Part shown: in pieces, positions 27,813-40,065 of the stretch
How positions within the stretch are numbered: position 1 is the stretch's first letter
How the letters are laid out: each line of letters opens with the position of its first letter
Assembly (NCBI GenBank): GCA_021821195.1
Contig: JAKACT010000001.1
Coordinates: 496,001-560,000 of the forward strand
Direction of reading: 5' to 3'
Length of the DNA: 64,000 nt
Source: Pseudomonadota bacterium
GTDB taxonomy: Bacteria; Pseudomonadota; Gammaproteobacteria; Xanthomonadales; Xanthomonadaceae
The notes under the pieces: generated by a model
What the model was told of the DNA's origin: nothing
What the model saw: the letters and a program-made list of their open reading frames with translations, nothing else
Databases searched by the model: none
Position numbers and translations under genes: made by a program

Positions 27813-30197
27813 TCAGCGCCTGATGGCCGCACTGTGTTCCTTGTCCAGCGCGGCTACCACGGCTGCCACCACCGCATCCACGTCACGATCCTCCAGCGTG
27901 CGCGATTCATCCTGCAAAATCAAGCCGATGGCGAGACTCTTGAAACCCGATTCGATGCCCTTGCCGGCATAGCGGTCGAACAGCCGCAGCTCGCGCAGGA
28001 TCGGGCCCGCGGCGGCTTCCGCGGTCGCCTTCATGGCCGCCCACGCCACCGCTTCCGGGACGACGAACGCGAGATCCCGGCGGACGGACGGATACTTCGA
28101 CAGCGCCTTGGCGCGCGGCAGCGGGCGCGCCAGCAGCGCGTCCAGCGCCAGTTCGAAGCCGTAGACATCCACGTCCAGGCCCAGCGCCTGCTGCAGGCGC
28201 GGATGCAGCTGGCCGATCCAGCCGATGCACGCACCTTCGCCCGCTTCATCGATGCGATACACGTCCGCGCTGCGACCCGGATGGGCGAACGGCTGCGCCG
28301 AGGCGCGGTACTCCAGCACGGCGCCGGACAGCGCGGCCAGGCTGTCCAGATCACCCTTCAGGTCGTGGAAGTCGAGCGCGCGCTCGGCCACGCCCCACTG
28401 CTCGGCGGCGGCCTTGCCGCAGGCAACGGCGGCGACACGGCGCGTCTCCTGCGGCGCGTCTTCGCTCGCCGCGAACGTGCGGCCCAGCTCGAACAGGCGC
28501 ACGCGCGGCTGCTGGCGCGCCACGTTGCGCGCCAGCGCCGCCGCCAGCCCTGGCAGCAGGCGGGTGCGCATCACGCCAAGCTCGGCGCTGAGTGGATTGG
28601 CCAGCGCGACGCCGCCGGCGTCCAGCTGCCACGCGTCCAGCAGATCGGCATCGACGAAGGCGAAATTGATCGCCTCCAGATAGTCGCGCGCCACCAGCTG
28701 GCGACGCAGGTCGTGTTCGCTGCTGCGGCTTTCGCTGGGCACGATCAACCGGGTGGAGCCGCCCGGCAGGGTGGCGGGAATCGCGTCGTAGCCGTGGATG
28801 CGGGCGATTTCCTCGATCAGGTCTTCCTCGATGGCGAGGTCGAAGCGGCGCGCCGGCGGCGTCACCTGCCAGCCCTCGGCGACCGCCTGCACCGCCAAGC
28901 CGAGCGCGGTGAGGATGCGCGCCACCTCCGCATCGGCCACCTGCGTGCCCAGCACGCGTGCCAGTCGCGCGCGGCGCAGGATGACCGGCTGCGGTTGCGG
29001 CAGGTGCTGGGCCAGCACCGCTTCCTGCACCGGACCCGGCTTGCCGCCGGCGATGTCCAGGATCAGGCGGGTGGCGCATTCGATGGCGATCCGCGGCAGC
29101 TCCGGATCCACGCCACGCTCGAAACGGTGCGCGGCATCGGTATGCAGGCCCAGCTTGCGGCTGCGGCCGATGATCGCCGCCGGCGCGAAATGCGCGGCCT
29201 CCAGCAGCACGTTGCGGGTCGCCTCGCCCACCTTGGTGTCGTTGCCGCCCATGATGCCGGCCAGTCCGACCACCCGGTCGGCGTCGGTGATGACGAGGAA
29301 ACCCTCATCCAGCTTCGCTTCGTCGCCGTTGAGCAGCGTCAGGGCTTCGCCAGCGCGCGCATGACGCACGCCGACCGGGCCCTTGAGCAGGTCGCGGTCG
29401 TAGGCGTGCATCGGCTGGCCGAGCTCCAGCATCAGGTACTGGGTGACGTCGACAAGGAAGCTGACCGGGCGCACGCCGCTGCGCACCAGCCGCTGCGCCA
29501 TCCACACCGGCGTCTTCGCCGCCGGGTCCACGCCCTCGATCACGCGGGCGACGAAGCGGGGCGCATCGCTGCCCGCGTTCAATTCCACCGCCATCGCGCT
29601 GTCGCTGACCGCCGCCACCGGCTCGGCCTGCAGCGGTTCCACCTCGCAGCCGGTCGCCGCCGCCACGTCGAAGGCGATGCCGCGCACGCCGAAGCAGTCG
29701 GCGCGGTTGGGGGTGAGCTTGAGTTCGATGGCCGCGTCCGGCAGGCCCAGGTAATCGGCCAGCGGCGTGCCCACCGGCGCGTCGTCCGGCAGCTCCAGCA
29801 GGCCCGAGGCATCGGCATCGATGCCCAGCTCCTTCGCCGAGCACAGCATGCCGTTGGAATCCACGCCGCGCAGCTTGGCGGCCTTGATGGTCAGCGTGCC
29901 CACCGTGGTACCGATGGTGGCCAGCGGCGCCACCAGCCCCGCACGCGCATTGGGCGCACCACAGACGATCTGCAGCGGCGCATCCAAGCCGGCGTCCACC
30001 TGGCAGACCTGCAGCTTGTCGGCCTGCGGATGCTTTTCGGCGGACAGGATCCTCGCCACCACCACGCCGTCCAGCGCCTCGCCAAGCGGAGTGAGTTCTT
30101 CCACTTCCAAGCCGATGGCGGTCAGGGTGGCGGCCAGCTCTTCCCGCGTCGCCGTGGTCTTGACGTGCTGGCGCAGCCAGTTTTCGGAGAATTTCAT
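27813..30197 (-). CDS. pheT: Phenylalanine-tRNA ligase beta subunit
   Basis: 794 residues, normal length. Domains in order: N-terminal tRNA-binding EMAP-like domain (VVVARILSAEKHPQADKLQVCQVD, ~48-70), B3/B4 editing region (~200-400), B5 domains (~400-475), catalytic-like core, and a C-terminal FDX-ACB anticodon-binding domain (YPSVRRDLAFVVPE onward). It forms an alpha2-beta2 enzyme with PheS and edits mischarged Tyr-tRNA(Phe). Starts 9 bases after pheS. Confidence 0.96.
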   Translation of the reverse strand: MKFSENWLRQHVKTTATREELAATLTAIGLEVEELTPLGEALDGVVVARILSAEKHPQADKLQVCQVDAGLDAPLQIVCGAPNARAGLVAPLATIGTTVGTLTIKAAKLRGVDSNGMLCSAKELGIDADASGLLELPDDAPVGTPLADYLGLPDAAIELKLTPNRADCFGVRGIAFDVAAATGCEVEPLQAEPVAAVSDSAMAVELNAGSDAPRFVARVIEGVDPAAKTPVWMAQRLVRSGVRPVSFLVDVTQYLMLELGQPMHAYDRDLLKGPVGVRHARAGEALTLLNGDEAKLDEGFLVITDADRVVGLAGIMGGNDTKVGEATRNVLLEAAHFAPAAIIGRSRKLGLHTDAAHRFERGVDPELPRIAIECATRLILDIAGGKPGPVQEAVLAQHLPQPQPVILRRARLARVLGTQVADAEVARILTALGLAVQAVAEGWQVTPPARRFDLAIEEDLIEEIARIHGYDAIPATLPGGSTRLIVPSESRSSEHDLRRQLVARDYLEAINFAFVDADLLDAWQLDAGGVALANPLSAELGVMRTRLLPGLAAALARNVARQQPRVRLFELGRTFAASEDAPQETRRVAAVACGKAAAEQWGVAERALDFHDLKGDLDSLAALSGAVLEYRASAQPFAHPGRSADVYRIDEAGEGACIGWIGQLHPRLQQALGLDVDVYGFELALDALLARPLPRAKALSKYPSVRRDLAFVVPEAVAWAAMKATAEAAAGPILRELRLFDRYAGKGIESGFKSLAIGLILQDESRTLEDRDVDAVVAAVVAALDKEHSAAIRR

Positions 30198-30206
30198 CGC
30201 ACTACC

Positions 30207-31290
<1,084 letters not shown>

Positions 31291-31303
<13 letters not shown>

Positions 31304-31328
31304 GGGGAAGGACTTGCGCCCTTCCCCA
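31291..31328 (-). terminator. Intrinsic terminator/attenuator between rplT and pheS
   Basis: 9-bp stem (CCTTCCCCA / TGGGGAAGG), 8-base loop, followed on the minus strand by TGTTTGTTTTTG. It lies 48 bases after the rplT stop and 73 bases before pheS. It may end the infC-rpmI-rplT transcript and/or act as an attenuator for pheST. Confidence 0.75.
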
Positions 31329-31375
31329 CGTGATGGCGACCGAGGCCGCCGCTACAACTGCTGTGGAGTGACGGC

Positions 31376-31735
31376 TTACGCCGCCAAAGCGCCCTTGGCC
31401 TTTTCGGTCAGGGCGGTAAAGCCCGCCGCATCGTGCACGGCGATGTCCGCCAGCACCTTGCGGTCCAGGGTGATCCCGGCCTTCAGCAGGCCGTTCATGA
31501 AGCGGCTGTAGCTCATGCCGTTGGCGCGCGCAGCAGCATTGATACGCGCAATCCACAGGGTGCGGAAATGGCGCTTCTTCTGCTTGCGGCCGATGTAGGC
31601 GTACTGCAGGGCCTTGGTGACGGCCTGCTTGGCGACGCGGAAGACCTTGCGACGGGCGTGGTAGTAGCCCTTGGCAGCCTTCAGAACCTTCTTGTGGCGC
31701 GCGCGCGCCGTAACACCACGTTTGACTCGTGCCAT
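31376..31735 (-). CDS. rplT: 50S ribosomal protein L20
   Basis: 119 residues, standard length. Family start [39 protein letters not shown] and the later [20 protein letters not shown]. It binds 23S rRNA early in large-subunit assembly and in many bacteria represses its own operon. It follows rpmI by 11 bases. Confidence 0.97.
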   Translation of the reverse strand: MARVKRGVTARARHKKVLKAAKGYYHARRKVFRVAKQAVTKALQYAYIGRKQKKRHFRTLWIARINAAARANGMSYSRFMNGLLKAGITLDRKVLADIAVHDAAGFTALTEKAKGALAA

Positions 31736-31746
31736 GTCTTATCTCC

Positions 31747-31944
31747 TCACAAATACGGCAGCATGCGGTCCAGACGGCCCGCGTCCTCGGCACGAACATG
31801 GTTCGTCTGCCGCAGGTTGCGCTTCCGCTTGGTCGCCTTCTTGGTGAGGATGTGGCTCTTGTTGGCGTGGCCGCACTTGTACTTGCCGGAAGCGGTCTTC
31901 CGGAAGCGCTTGGCCGCCGCCCGATTGGTCTTGATCTTGGGCAT
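31747..31944 (-). CDS. rpmI: 50S ribosomal protein L35
   Basis: 65 residues. [42 protein letters not shown] is typical. Second gene of the infC-rpmI-rplT set. A 365-base untranslated gap with a very long hairpin separates it from infC. Confidence 0.97.
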   Translation of the reverse strand: MPKIKTNRAAAKRFRKTASGKYKCGHANKSHILTKKATKRKRNLRQTNHVRAEDAGRLDRMLPYL

Positions 31945-32157
31945 TGGGAATCCTTGCGAAATCTAGAACTGGCCTGGGCGGCGGTGTTGCCTTGCGGCGC
32001 GACCACGCTTTCCATCCTGCCCGACCGGTGGGTAAGCCCTTGATCCGAAGCGAATCATGGGCGGGTCCATGAGTACAACTGACTGCAAACCCGGCGAACC
32101 GGGCCGCGCATTATGGCGGATTTCCGGGGAACTCTCAAATCGCCAACCGGCTACGGG

Positions 32158-32236
32158 CGAAGCGGCCTCCGGCCGGGTCCGCCAACCAAGCGAGTATCGG
32201 GGAGCGACTTGGCGGACCCGGCCGGAGGCCGCTTCG
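32158..32236. repeat. 28-bp perfect inverted repeat in the infC-rpmI gap
   Basis: Arms at 32158-32185 and 32209-32236 are perfect reverse complements of 28 bases around a 23-base loop; the core is GCGGCCTCCGGCCGG. It sits alone in the 365-base infC-rpmI intergenic region. In other bacteria L20 represses rpmI-rplT through RNA structure in this gap, so a regulatory RNA element or an inserted palindromic repeat are both possible. I see no coding frame in the gap. Confidence 0.8.
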
Positions 32237-32276
32237 CGGCTTGAACACTCCCGGAACCGTGCCCGCTCGCCATCGC

Positions 32277-32301
32277 GCCGGTCGCCCTGCGGGCGACCGG
32301 C
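32277..32301 (-). terminator. Hairpin immediately after infC
   Basis: 10-bp stem (GCCGGTCGCC at 32277-32286 with GGCGACCGGC at 32292-32301), 5-base loop, 8 bases past the infC stop on the minus strand. No T-run follows, so it may protect the infC mRNA end or terminate only partially. Confidence 0.45.
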
Positions 32302-32309
32302 CGCGCGCC

Positions 32310-32849
32310 TTACTTCTTCTTCGGCGCGATCATCATCACCATCTGCCGCCCTTCCAGGCGCGGACGCGATTCGATGACGATGTCCTCGCCCAGGTCGGCC
32401 TCGATCCGCGCCGCCATCTCGCGGCCCAGCTCCTGATGGCTCATCTCGCGGCCACGGAAGCGGATGTTGACCTTGATCTTGTCGCCTTCGACCAGGAATT
32501 CGCGCATCTTGCGCAGCTTGATCTGGTAGTCGCCCTCGTCCGTGACCGGACGGAACTTCACTTCCTTGATCTCGACCTGCTTGGTCTTCTTCTTGGCTTC
32601 GTTGGCCTTCTTCTGCAGTTCGAACTTGAACTTGCCGAAGTCCATGATCTTGCAGACCGGCGGATCCGCGTTGGGCTGGATCTCGACGAGGTCGAGTTCC
32701 TCGTCCTCGGCCATGCGCAGCGCTTCGTCGCGCGAGAGCACGCCGATCATTTCGCCGTCGCTGCCGATGACGCGCACGCGCGGGACGCGGATTTCATTGT
32801 TCCGCCGGTTCTGCTTGTTGTCAGGGATGCTGATTGTGGCTGTCTCCAA
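32310..32849 (-). CDS. infC: Translation initiation factor IF-3
   Basis: 179 residues. N-domain RRNNEIRVPRVRVIGSDGEMIGVLSRDEAL, linker rich in Lys (ELQKKANEAKKKTKQVEIKE), C-domain IKVNIRFRGREMSHQELGREMAARI. It binds the 30S subunit and checks start codons. There is no in-frame ATG at the right place: the best start is TTG at 32849, or an ATC a few codons in. A rare start codon is expected, because IF-3 represses its own mRNA through it. It follows thrS on the same strand (75-base gap). Confidence 0.95.
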   Translation of the reverse strand: METATISIPDNKQNRRNNEIRVPRVRVIGSDGEMIGVLSRDEALRMAEDEELDLVEIQPNADPPVCKIMDFGKFKFELQKKANEAKKKTKQVEIKEVKFRPVTDEGDYQIKLRKMREFLVEGDKIKVNIRFRGREMSHQELGREMAARIEADLGEDIVIESRPRLEGRQMVMMIAPKKK

Positions 32850-32924
32850 GGGTTGGCCCCTGCGGGCCGGTTCGCCCGCCGGTTCCGGAACCGGTGGGCG
32901 GGTTTGCGCGAAGCGGCGGGGCGG

Positions 32925-34826
32925 TCAGCCGGCGCCTTCTTCCCGCAGTCGGGCGGCGAAGGCGTCAACGGACATGCTGCCAAGGTCTTCCCCACCCCGC
33001 GTGCGCACCGAGAGCATGCCATTTTCCTTCTCGCGGTCCCCGACCACCAGCAGGTACGGCACGCGCTGCAGCGTGTGCTCGCGGATTTTATAGCCGATTT
33101 TTTCGTTCCGCAAATCGGAAACCACCCGGAATCCTTGATTCGCAAGGGTTTTCCTTGCCTCCTCGACGGCATCGGCCTGGGCATCGGTGATATTCATCAC
33201 AACCGCCTGCACCGGGGCCAGCCAGGCCGGGAACTGGCCAGCGTGGTGTTCGATCAGGATGCCTATGAAACGCTCCATCGAGCCGACGATGGCGCGGTGC
33301 AGCATCACCGGGTGGCGGCGCTGGCTGTGCTCATCCACGTATTCCGCGCCCAGCCGGCCCGGCATCATGAAGTCCACCTGCATGGTGCCCAACTGCCAGG
33401 TGCGGCCGATGGCGTCCTTGAGGTGGTACTCGATCTTCGGGCCATAGAACGCACCCTCGCCCGGCAGTTCCTCCCATTCCACCCCGGAGGCGCGCAAGGC
33501 GTTGCGCAGCGCATCCTCGGCCTTGTCCCAGGTGGCGTCGTCGCCTAGCCGCGAATCCGGGCGCAGGGCGATCTTGATCTGGATGTCGCTGAAGCCGAAG
33601 TCGGAATACACCTTCAGCGCCTGCGCGTGGAAGGCGCGCACCTCGGACTCGATCTGCTCCTCGGTGCAGAAGATGTGGCCGTCGTCCTGGGTGAAGCCGC
33701 GCACGCGCAGGATGCCGTGCAGCGCGCCGGAGGGCTCGTTGCGGTGGCAGGCGCCGAACTCGCCGTAGCGGATCGGCAGGTCGCGGTAGCTGTGCAGGCC
33801 CTGGTTGAAGACCTGCACGTGGCCCGGGCAGTTCATCGGCTTCACCGCATAGGTCCGCTTCTCGGACTCGGTGAAGAACATGTTGTCCTTGTAGTTGTCC
33901 CAGTGGCCGGACTTCTTCCACAGCTCGACGTCGAGGATCTGCGGGCAGCGGACCTCGCCGTAGCCGGTCTCGCGGTAGACCTTGCGCATGTACTGCTCGA
34001 CGGTCTGCCAGATGCTCCAGCCCTTGGGATGCCAGAACACCAGGCCGGGACCCTCCTCCTGCAGGTGGAACAGGTCCTGCACCTTCGCGATCTTGCGGTG
34101 GTCGCGCTTCTCGGCCTCCTCCAGCTGGTGCAGGTAGGCCTTGAGGTCCTTGTCGTTCAGCCAGGCAGTGCCGTAGATGCGGCTGAGCATCTGGTTGTTG
34201 TGGTCGCCACGCCAGTAGGCACCGGCCACCTTCATCAGCTTGAACGCGCGCAGCTTGTCGGTGCCCGGCACGTGCGGGCCGCGGCAGAGGTCGGTGAACT
34301 CGCCCTGCGAATACAGCGACAGATCCTCGTTGGCCGGGATCGACTCGATGATCTCGGCCTTGTAGGCCTCGCCGATGCCCTTGAAGAAGGCGATCGCGTC
34401 GTCGCGCGACTTCACGCTGCGGCTGACTGGCAGCGCCTCCTTGACGATCTTCTGCATCTCCGCCTCGATCGCCGGCAGGTCTTCCGGCGTGAACGGGCGC
34501 TCGAAGGCGAAGTCGTAATAGAAGCCGTTGTCGATCACCGGACCGATGGTGACCTGCGCACCCGGGAACAGGCGCTGCACGGCCTGCGCCAGCAGGTGGG
34601 CGGTGGAGTGGCGCAGGATGTCGAGCGCCTCCGGCGACTTGTCGGTGACGATGGACAGCTCGGCGTCACGGTCGATGACGTGGCTGGCATCGACCAGCCG
34701 GCCGTCGACCTTGCCGGCCAGGGTGGCCTTGGCCAGGCCCGCGCCGATGGAGGCGGCGACGTCCTGCACGGACACGGGGGCATCGAACTGGCGCTGGGAG
34801 CCGTCGGGGAGCGTGATCGAGATCAT
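32925..34826 (-). CDS. thrS: Threonine-tRNA ligase
   Basis: 633 residues, full length. Domains in order: TGS (~1-60), the second additional editing domain with [16 protein letters not shown] (~73) and later [16 protein letters not shown], class II core with motif 2 [29 protein letters not shown] segment and motif 3 [17 protein letters not shown], and the C-terminal anticodon-binding domain (~535-633). It charges tRNA-Thr and removes Ser. Head of the thrS-infC-rpmI-rplT block. Confidence 0.96.
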   Translation of the reverse strand: MISITLPDGSQRQFDAPVSVQDVAASIGAGLAKATLAGKVDGRLVDASHVIDRDAELSIVTDKSPEALDILRHSTAHLLAQAVQRLFPGAQVTIGPVIDNGFYYDFAFERPFTPEDLPAIEAEMQKIVKEALPVSRSVKSRDDAIAFFKGIGEAYKAEIIESIPANEDLSLYSQGEFTDLCRGPHVPGTDKLRAFKLMKVAGAYWRGDHNNQMLSRIYGTAWLNDKDLKAYLHQLEEAEKRDHRKIAKVQDLFHLQEEGPGLVFWHPKGWSIWQTVEQYMRKVYRETGYGEVRCPQILDVELWKKSGHWDNYKDNMFFTESEKRTYAVKPMNCPGHVQVFNQGLHSYRDLPIRYGEFGACHRNEPSGALHGILRVRGFTQDDGHIFCTEEQIESEVRAFHAQALKVYSDFGFSDIQIKIALRPDSRLGDDATWDKAEDALRNALRASGVEWEELPGEGAFYGPKIEYHLKDAIGRTWQLGTMQVDFMMPGRLGAEYVDEHSQRRHPVMLHRAIVGSMERFIGILIEHHAGQFPAWLAPVQAVVMNITDAQADAVEEARKTLANQGFRVVSDLRNEKIGYKIREHTLQRVPYLLVVGDREKENGMLSVRTRGGEDLGSMSVDAFAARLREEGAG

Positions 34827-34883
34827 GGGATTGGCTCTTCTGGAGCGTCCGGCCCGGATGGGCGGACGTGATGTTCAGGACGA

Positions 34884-34918
34884 ACGAACAAAACGAAAAA
34901 AGGCGCCGAGGCGCCTTT
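34884..34918 (-). terminator. Intrinsic terminator of tRNA-Val, upstream of thrS
   Basis: 8-bp stem AAAGGCGC / GCGCCTTT with a 4-base loop (34899-34918), followed on the minus strand by TTTTTTCGTTTTGTTCG. Strong intrinsic terminator separating the tRNA from thrS. Confidence 0.85.
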
Positions 34919-35054
34919 CGATCATCCACATTGAATGGAGCGCGAGTGCGTCGGCAGGAATCAGCGGTGGGCGCCGGTAGTGTCCATGTCGCACGCTCGG
35001 CCGGCGTTTCCGCGGGCCACCTCTCTCCGTTTCGTTGCCACGCCGTTTGCAGCG

Positions 35055-35129
35055 TGGTGGGCGGTACAGGGTTCGAACCTGTGACCCCTACCATGTCAAG
35101 GTAGTGCTCTACCGCTGAGCTAACCGCCC
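35055..35129 (-). tRNA. tRNA-Val (anticodon GAC)
   Basis: 75 bases with encoded CCA. Acceptor stem GGGCGGT / ACCGCCC, D-arm AGCTCAGCGGTAGAGC, anticodon loop TTGACAT with GAC, T-arm GGTTCGAACC. It reads GUC/GUU valine codons. It ends 135 bases before its terminator hairpin. Confidence 0.95.
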
Positions 35130-35185
35130 GAAGGGGCGCGAATTGTAGCCTGACAAATCGGGCGCAGACAAGCGGAAAGAAGGGG

Positions 35186-35237
35186 AAAGGGGGTCGGAGT
35201 GGCTTTTCGCTGGCGAAAAGCCACTCCGACCCCCTTT
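35186..35237. terminator. 24-bp perfect stem-loop after uvrB
   Basis: Arms at 35186-35209 and 35214-35237 are perfect reverse complements; the loop is CTGG. Read on the minus strand it starts 6 bases after the uvrB stop and ends in a purine/pyrimidine-rich tail. The core (GGGTCGGAGTGGC) is long for a simple terminator and looks like a member of a dispersed palindromic repeat family. It could end uvrB and tRNA-side transcripts in both directions. Confidence 0.65.
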
Positions 35238-35243
35238 TCTTCC

Positions 35244-37292
<2,049 letters not shown>

Positions 37293-37464
37293 CTGGCAGC
37301 GCGCAACAAGGCAACCCGTGAGTTTACGCCGCCGCCATGACGCCGTCCGTCACGGAAAAACCCACGGTCCGGCCGGGAACTTTTCCGACCCGTCCACCCG
37401 CCACCCGCCGATGCCGCCGCCGGCGCGGCCAGCCCAGGCTGTGTCCACCTGCCGGAGCACCGCC

Positions 37465-37995
37465 ATGCCCAAACGCCCTGCCGGATTCACCCTGATCGAG
37501 CTGCTGGCCACCACCTCCATCCTGGCCATCGTCGCCGGCATCGCGCTGTCACCGATGAGCGCGCTGCTCGAGCGCCACCGCGCTTCCGCCGCCGCGTCCA
37601 CCCTGGTCGCCCACATGCAGCTCGCCCGCATGGCGGCCGTCAACCACCGCCGCCGCGTGGTGCTCTGCCCGAGCAGCGACGGAGCAGGCTGCGACGCCGG
37701 CACCGACTGGAGTCCCGGCTGGCTGCTGTTCGTGGACAAGGACGGCAACCGGCAAGCCGACGCCACCGACGAGATTCTCCGAGCCGACCAGCAGCCCACC
37801 AGCCGCCACCTCCGCATCGTCGGCAGCGCCGGGCGCCAGCAGCTGCGCTACCTGCCCGACGGCACCAGCGGCGGCAGCAACCTGACGCTCTCCATCTGCA
37901 GCCAGCGCGGCGAACTGCTGGCCCGGGTCATCGTCAACAACGTGGGCCGTCCGCGCAGCGAGCGGCCGTCGACGGCGCTTCCCTGCCCCCACTGA
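37465..37995 (+). CDS. Type IV pilin-like minor pseudopilin (GspH/FimT family)
   Basis: 176 residues from the ATG at 37465. Short basic leader and prepilin peptidase site MPKRPAG|FTLIELL (cleavage after Gly7), followed by the hydrophobic N-terminal helix TTSILAIVAGIAL. The C-terminal GspH/FimT domain contains the paired cysteines of LCPSSDGAGCDAG. It would be a minor subunit priming a type IV pilus or type II secretion pseudopilus; no other pilus genes are nearby. Confidence 0.88.
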   Translation: MPKRPAGFTLIELLATTSILAIVAGIALSPMSALLERHRASAAASTLVAHMQLARMAAVNHRRRVVLCPSSDGAGCDAGTDWSPGWLLFVDKDGNRQADATDEILRADQQPTSRHLRIVGSAGRQQLRYLPDGTSGGSNLTLSICSQRGELLARVIVNNVGRPRSERPSTALPCPH

Positions 37996-38109
37996 AGTCC
38001 GAGGACGGCGGACTGCGGCGTCCTCCATCGCGATCGCGCGCATCCTGCGCAGGATTTCGCGCGCAACCGCTTGCCCAACCGCAATGAGCCGAATACAATG
38101 CGCGACCTC

Positions 38110-38186
38110 GCCCGAATAGCTCAGCCGGTTAGAGCACTTGACTGTTAATCAGGGGGTCGTTGGTTCGAGTCCAACTTCGGGCGCCA
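38110..38186 (+). tRNA. tRNA-Asn (anticodon GTT); island attachment site
   Basis: 77 bases including CCA. Acceptor GCCCGAA / TTCGGGC, anticodon loop CTGTTAA with GTT, T-arm GGTTCGAGTCC. An integrase gene starts 263 bases downstream in the same orientation, the usual layout when an island has integrated at a tRNA 3' end, so the 3' part of this tRNA (about 38160-38186) is the likely attL core. The matching attR is not in the window. Confidence 0.93.
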
Positions 38187-38264
38187 CTCTGATATCTCCC
38201 GTCGTCCACGGATGACCGGGACGGGATCGAAAGATCCGCAGAAACAATCAGTTACACCACATCC

Positions 38265-38300
38265 GATGCCCACGAACGTCCACCGACGTCCGTGGGCATC
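38265..38300. repeat. Imperfect 16-bp stem hairpin between tRNA-Asn and the integrase
   Basis: Outer arms GATGCCCACG (38265-38274) and CGTGGGCATC (38291-38300) enclose an inner ACGTC/GACGT stem with a CACC loop; one A-C mismatch interrupts the 16-position stem. It probably terminates tRNA-Asn transcription, but could also be an integrase or excisionase arm site. The rest of 38187-38449 holds no gene that I can see. Confidence 0.55.
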
Positions 38301-38449
38301 TTCGTATGGTGTGAGTAGATTTGTGAGTAGAAATCGGCGCCCCGCCCCGGGTTGCCGAGGCCGCATCTCTACACGCGCGGCGAGCTCCCACGCCCTCCAC
38401 GGCGCTTGTCCACTGTTGCCATGCTCCACGCAGCGGTAGAAGGTCAGAG

Positions 38450-39637
38450 ATGTCCCTCTCCGACCTCCGAATCCGGTCACTGAAGCCGCGGCCCAAGCTC
38501 TATCGGGTCGCAGATCGGGATGGCTTGGCGCTGGAAGTCACACCATCCGGCACCAAGCATTGGCGCTATCGCTTCAGGTGGGCGGGACGAGCCACGATGA
38601 TCTCCCTTGGGCCCTACCCCGCCATCGGGCTCGCGCAGGCGCGCCAGAAGGCCCTGGAGGCCCGCGGACAGCTCTCGACGGGGATCGACCCCCGAGGATC
38701 CCGCCGACGCGCAGCCGAGCTGCAGGCCGCTGCCGAGGCGATGCAGTTCGAAACAGTCGCTAACGCCTGGCGAGTGGAGAAGCATGAAGGCTTGGCCCCG
38801 AAAACCGTCGCCAAGATCGATGCGCTACTGGACGGCGATCTGATCCCCCTCCTGGGAAACACCGAGATCGGAACTCTCGGCACGCCCCAAGCCGCGGCGG
38901 CGATCGAGAAAATCGCCGGCCGCGCCCCACACATGGCCCAGAAGGCCAAGAGCTATCTCAACCAGATCATCGACTTCGCGATCCGAAAAGGGCTGCGTGA
39001 AGACGGCCGCAAACTCACGCTGAAGGGCACGGTTCGACTGCCCAAGGCCAACAGCGTGCCTGCCGCCGTGGACGAAGACGCGCTCAAGATCGTGATGCAA
39101 GTGGTGTCCAGCTACCCGGACAAGATGGTGCGTTCAGCCCTCCGGCTGGCGGCCTATACAGCGCTCCGTCCCAGCAACGTCGTCACGGCTCGCTGGGCCG
39201 CGATCGATCTCGAGCGCGGAATCTGGAAGATCCCGGGCAGCGAGATGAAGACAGGCATCGACCACGAGGTTCCGCTGCCACGTCAGGCCATCGAACTCCT
39301 GCGGTACGCGATGACATGGCGCCGGGGCGGCAACAAGAAGGACTGGGTGTTCCCGGCCATCTCCGAGCGCGACTCACCGCACATGTGCCGGGATACGCTC
39401 AGCAAGGCACTGCGTGACAGCGGCCTGCGTGGAAAGCATGTCCCCCATGGATTCCGCGCCAGCTTCCGGACCAGGGCCAGGGAGGAATTCGATGTCGATA
39501 TCGACGCTCTCGAGGCCCAGCTCGCGCACAGCGTAGGGGATGCGACCCAGAAGGCCTACAACCGCGGCAAGCTCCTGAAGAAGCGCATCGAGATCATGCA
39601 GCAGTGGGCGGATTACCTTGACGCACTCGTGGGCTGA
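38450..39637 (+). CDS. int: Tyrosine recombinase (island integrase, DUF4102 N-domain)
   Basis: 395 residues. N-terminal DUF4102 arm-binding domain (KLYRVADRDGLALEVTPSGTKHWRYRFRW), core-binding domain (~100-190), catalytic domain with Arg240 (TALRPSN), His333/Arg336 (HGFRASF), His360 and nucleophile Tyr370 (KAYNRG). It catalyses site-specific integration and excision, here at tRNA-Asn. All catalytic residues are present, so the gene looks functional. Confidence 0.93.
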   Translation: MSLSDLRIRSLKPRPKLYRVADRDGLALEVTPSGTKHWRYRFRWAGRATMISLGPYPAIGLAQARQKALEARGQLSTGIDPRGSRRRAAELQAAAEAMQFETVANAWRVEKHEGLAPKTVAKIDALLDGDLIPLLGNTEIGTLGTPQAAAAIEKIAGRAPHMAQKAKSYLNQIIDFAIRKGLREDGRKLTLKGTVRLPKANSVPAAVDEDALKIVMQVVSSYPDKMVRSALRLAAYTALRPSNVVTARWAAIDLERGIWKIPGSEMKTGIDHEVPLPRQAIELLRYAMTWRRGGNKKDWVFPAISERDSPHMCRDTLSKALRDSGLRGKHVPHGFRASFRTRAREEFDVDIDALEAQLAHSVGDATQKAYNRGKLLKKRIEIMQQWADYLDALVG

Positions 39638-39828
39638 AGCACGCCCGACATGGGGGTCCAGGCTCCACCGCAGCCATAGGCTCCCCGATCCGTCTCAGGC
39701 CAAACCCAGGAATGCCAAGCCCGCGGCCCCTTGTCCCATGCCACTACGGGGACAGCCAATCGCGCCTGCCGTCCCGCTCCCTCCGTCAGCCGATACGCCG
39801 CAACCAGACGGGTCCAGACGATCGGATC

Positions 39829-39872
39829 CGCAAGATTGCAAAGAGTGGAACAACGACCTGATCGCTGAAACT
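39829..39872 (+). promoter_or_regulatory. Island promoter, site 1 (palindrome + -10)
   Basis: Palindrome CGCAAGATTGCA at 39829-39840, then exactly 26 bases, then the -10-like hexamer GAAACT at 39867-39872. The predicted start of transcription is near 39879, 31 bases before a 26-codon frame. It lies in the 523-base stretch 39638-40160, which otherwise holds only small frames and two more copies of this element. Confidence 0.6.
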
Positions 39873-39909
39873 GACGCTGACGAATTCAACTTCGCACGAC
39901 GGCGGGACC

Positions 39910-39990
39910 ATGCTGTTCAACAACTACGGAAGCGCTCTCGGCACATGGATGTGCCCTTGCTCCAGCGCGGTAATTCGCCGACAGCGCTGA
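39910..39990 (+). CDS. Possible 26-residue small protein
   Basis: Frame MLFNNYGSALGTWMCPCSS and onwards, 26 residues, with two cysteines (CPC) and a basic tail. The only support is that its ATG lies 75 bases from the centre of promoter site 1, the same spacing as for two other island genes. The ribosome site is weak (GGGA). The transcript could instead be non-coding. Confidence 0.25.
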   Translation: MLFNNYGSALGTWMCPCSSAVIRRQR

Positions 39991-39998
39991 CCACTCCG

Positions 39999-40042
39999 CG
40001 CAAAGTTGCAAACCGTTCCTGCGCCATTCAACTCCGCATGCT
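39999..40042 (+). promoter_or_regulatory. Island promoter, site 2
   Basis: Palindrome CGCAAAGTTGCA at 39999-40010, 26 bases, then CATGCT at 40037-40042. Second of three tandem copies ahead of the glycine-zipper gene. Confidence 0.55.
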
Positions 40043-40065
40043 GTCCGGCCTGAATCACCCGGCCC

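Noticed and set aside
34827..35054. Structured leader or T-box upstream of thrS
   Set aside because: Apart from the tRNA-Val terminator I could find no T-box or specifier-loop features.
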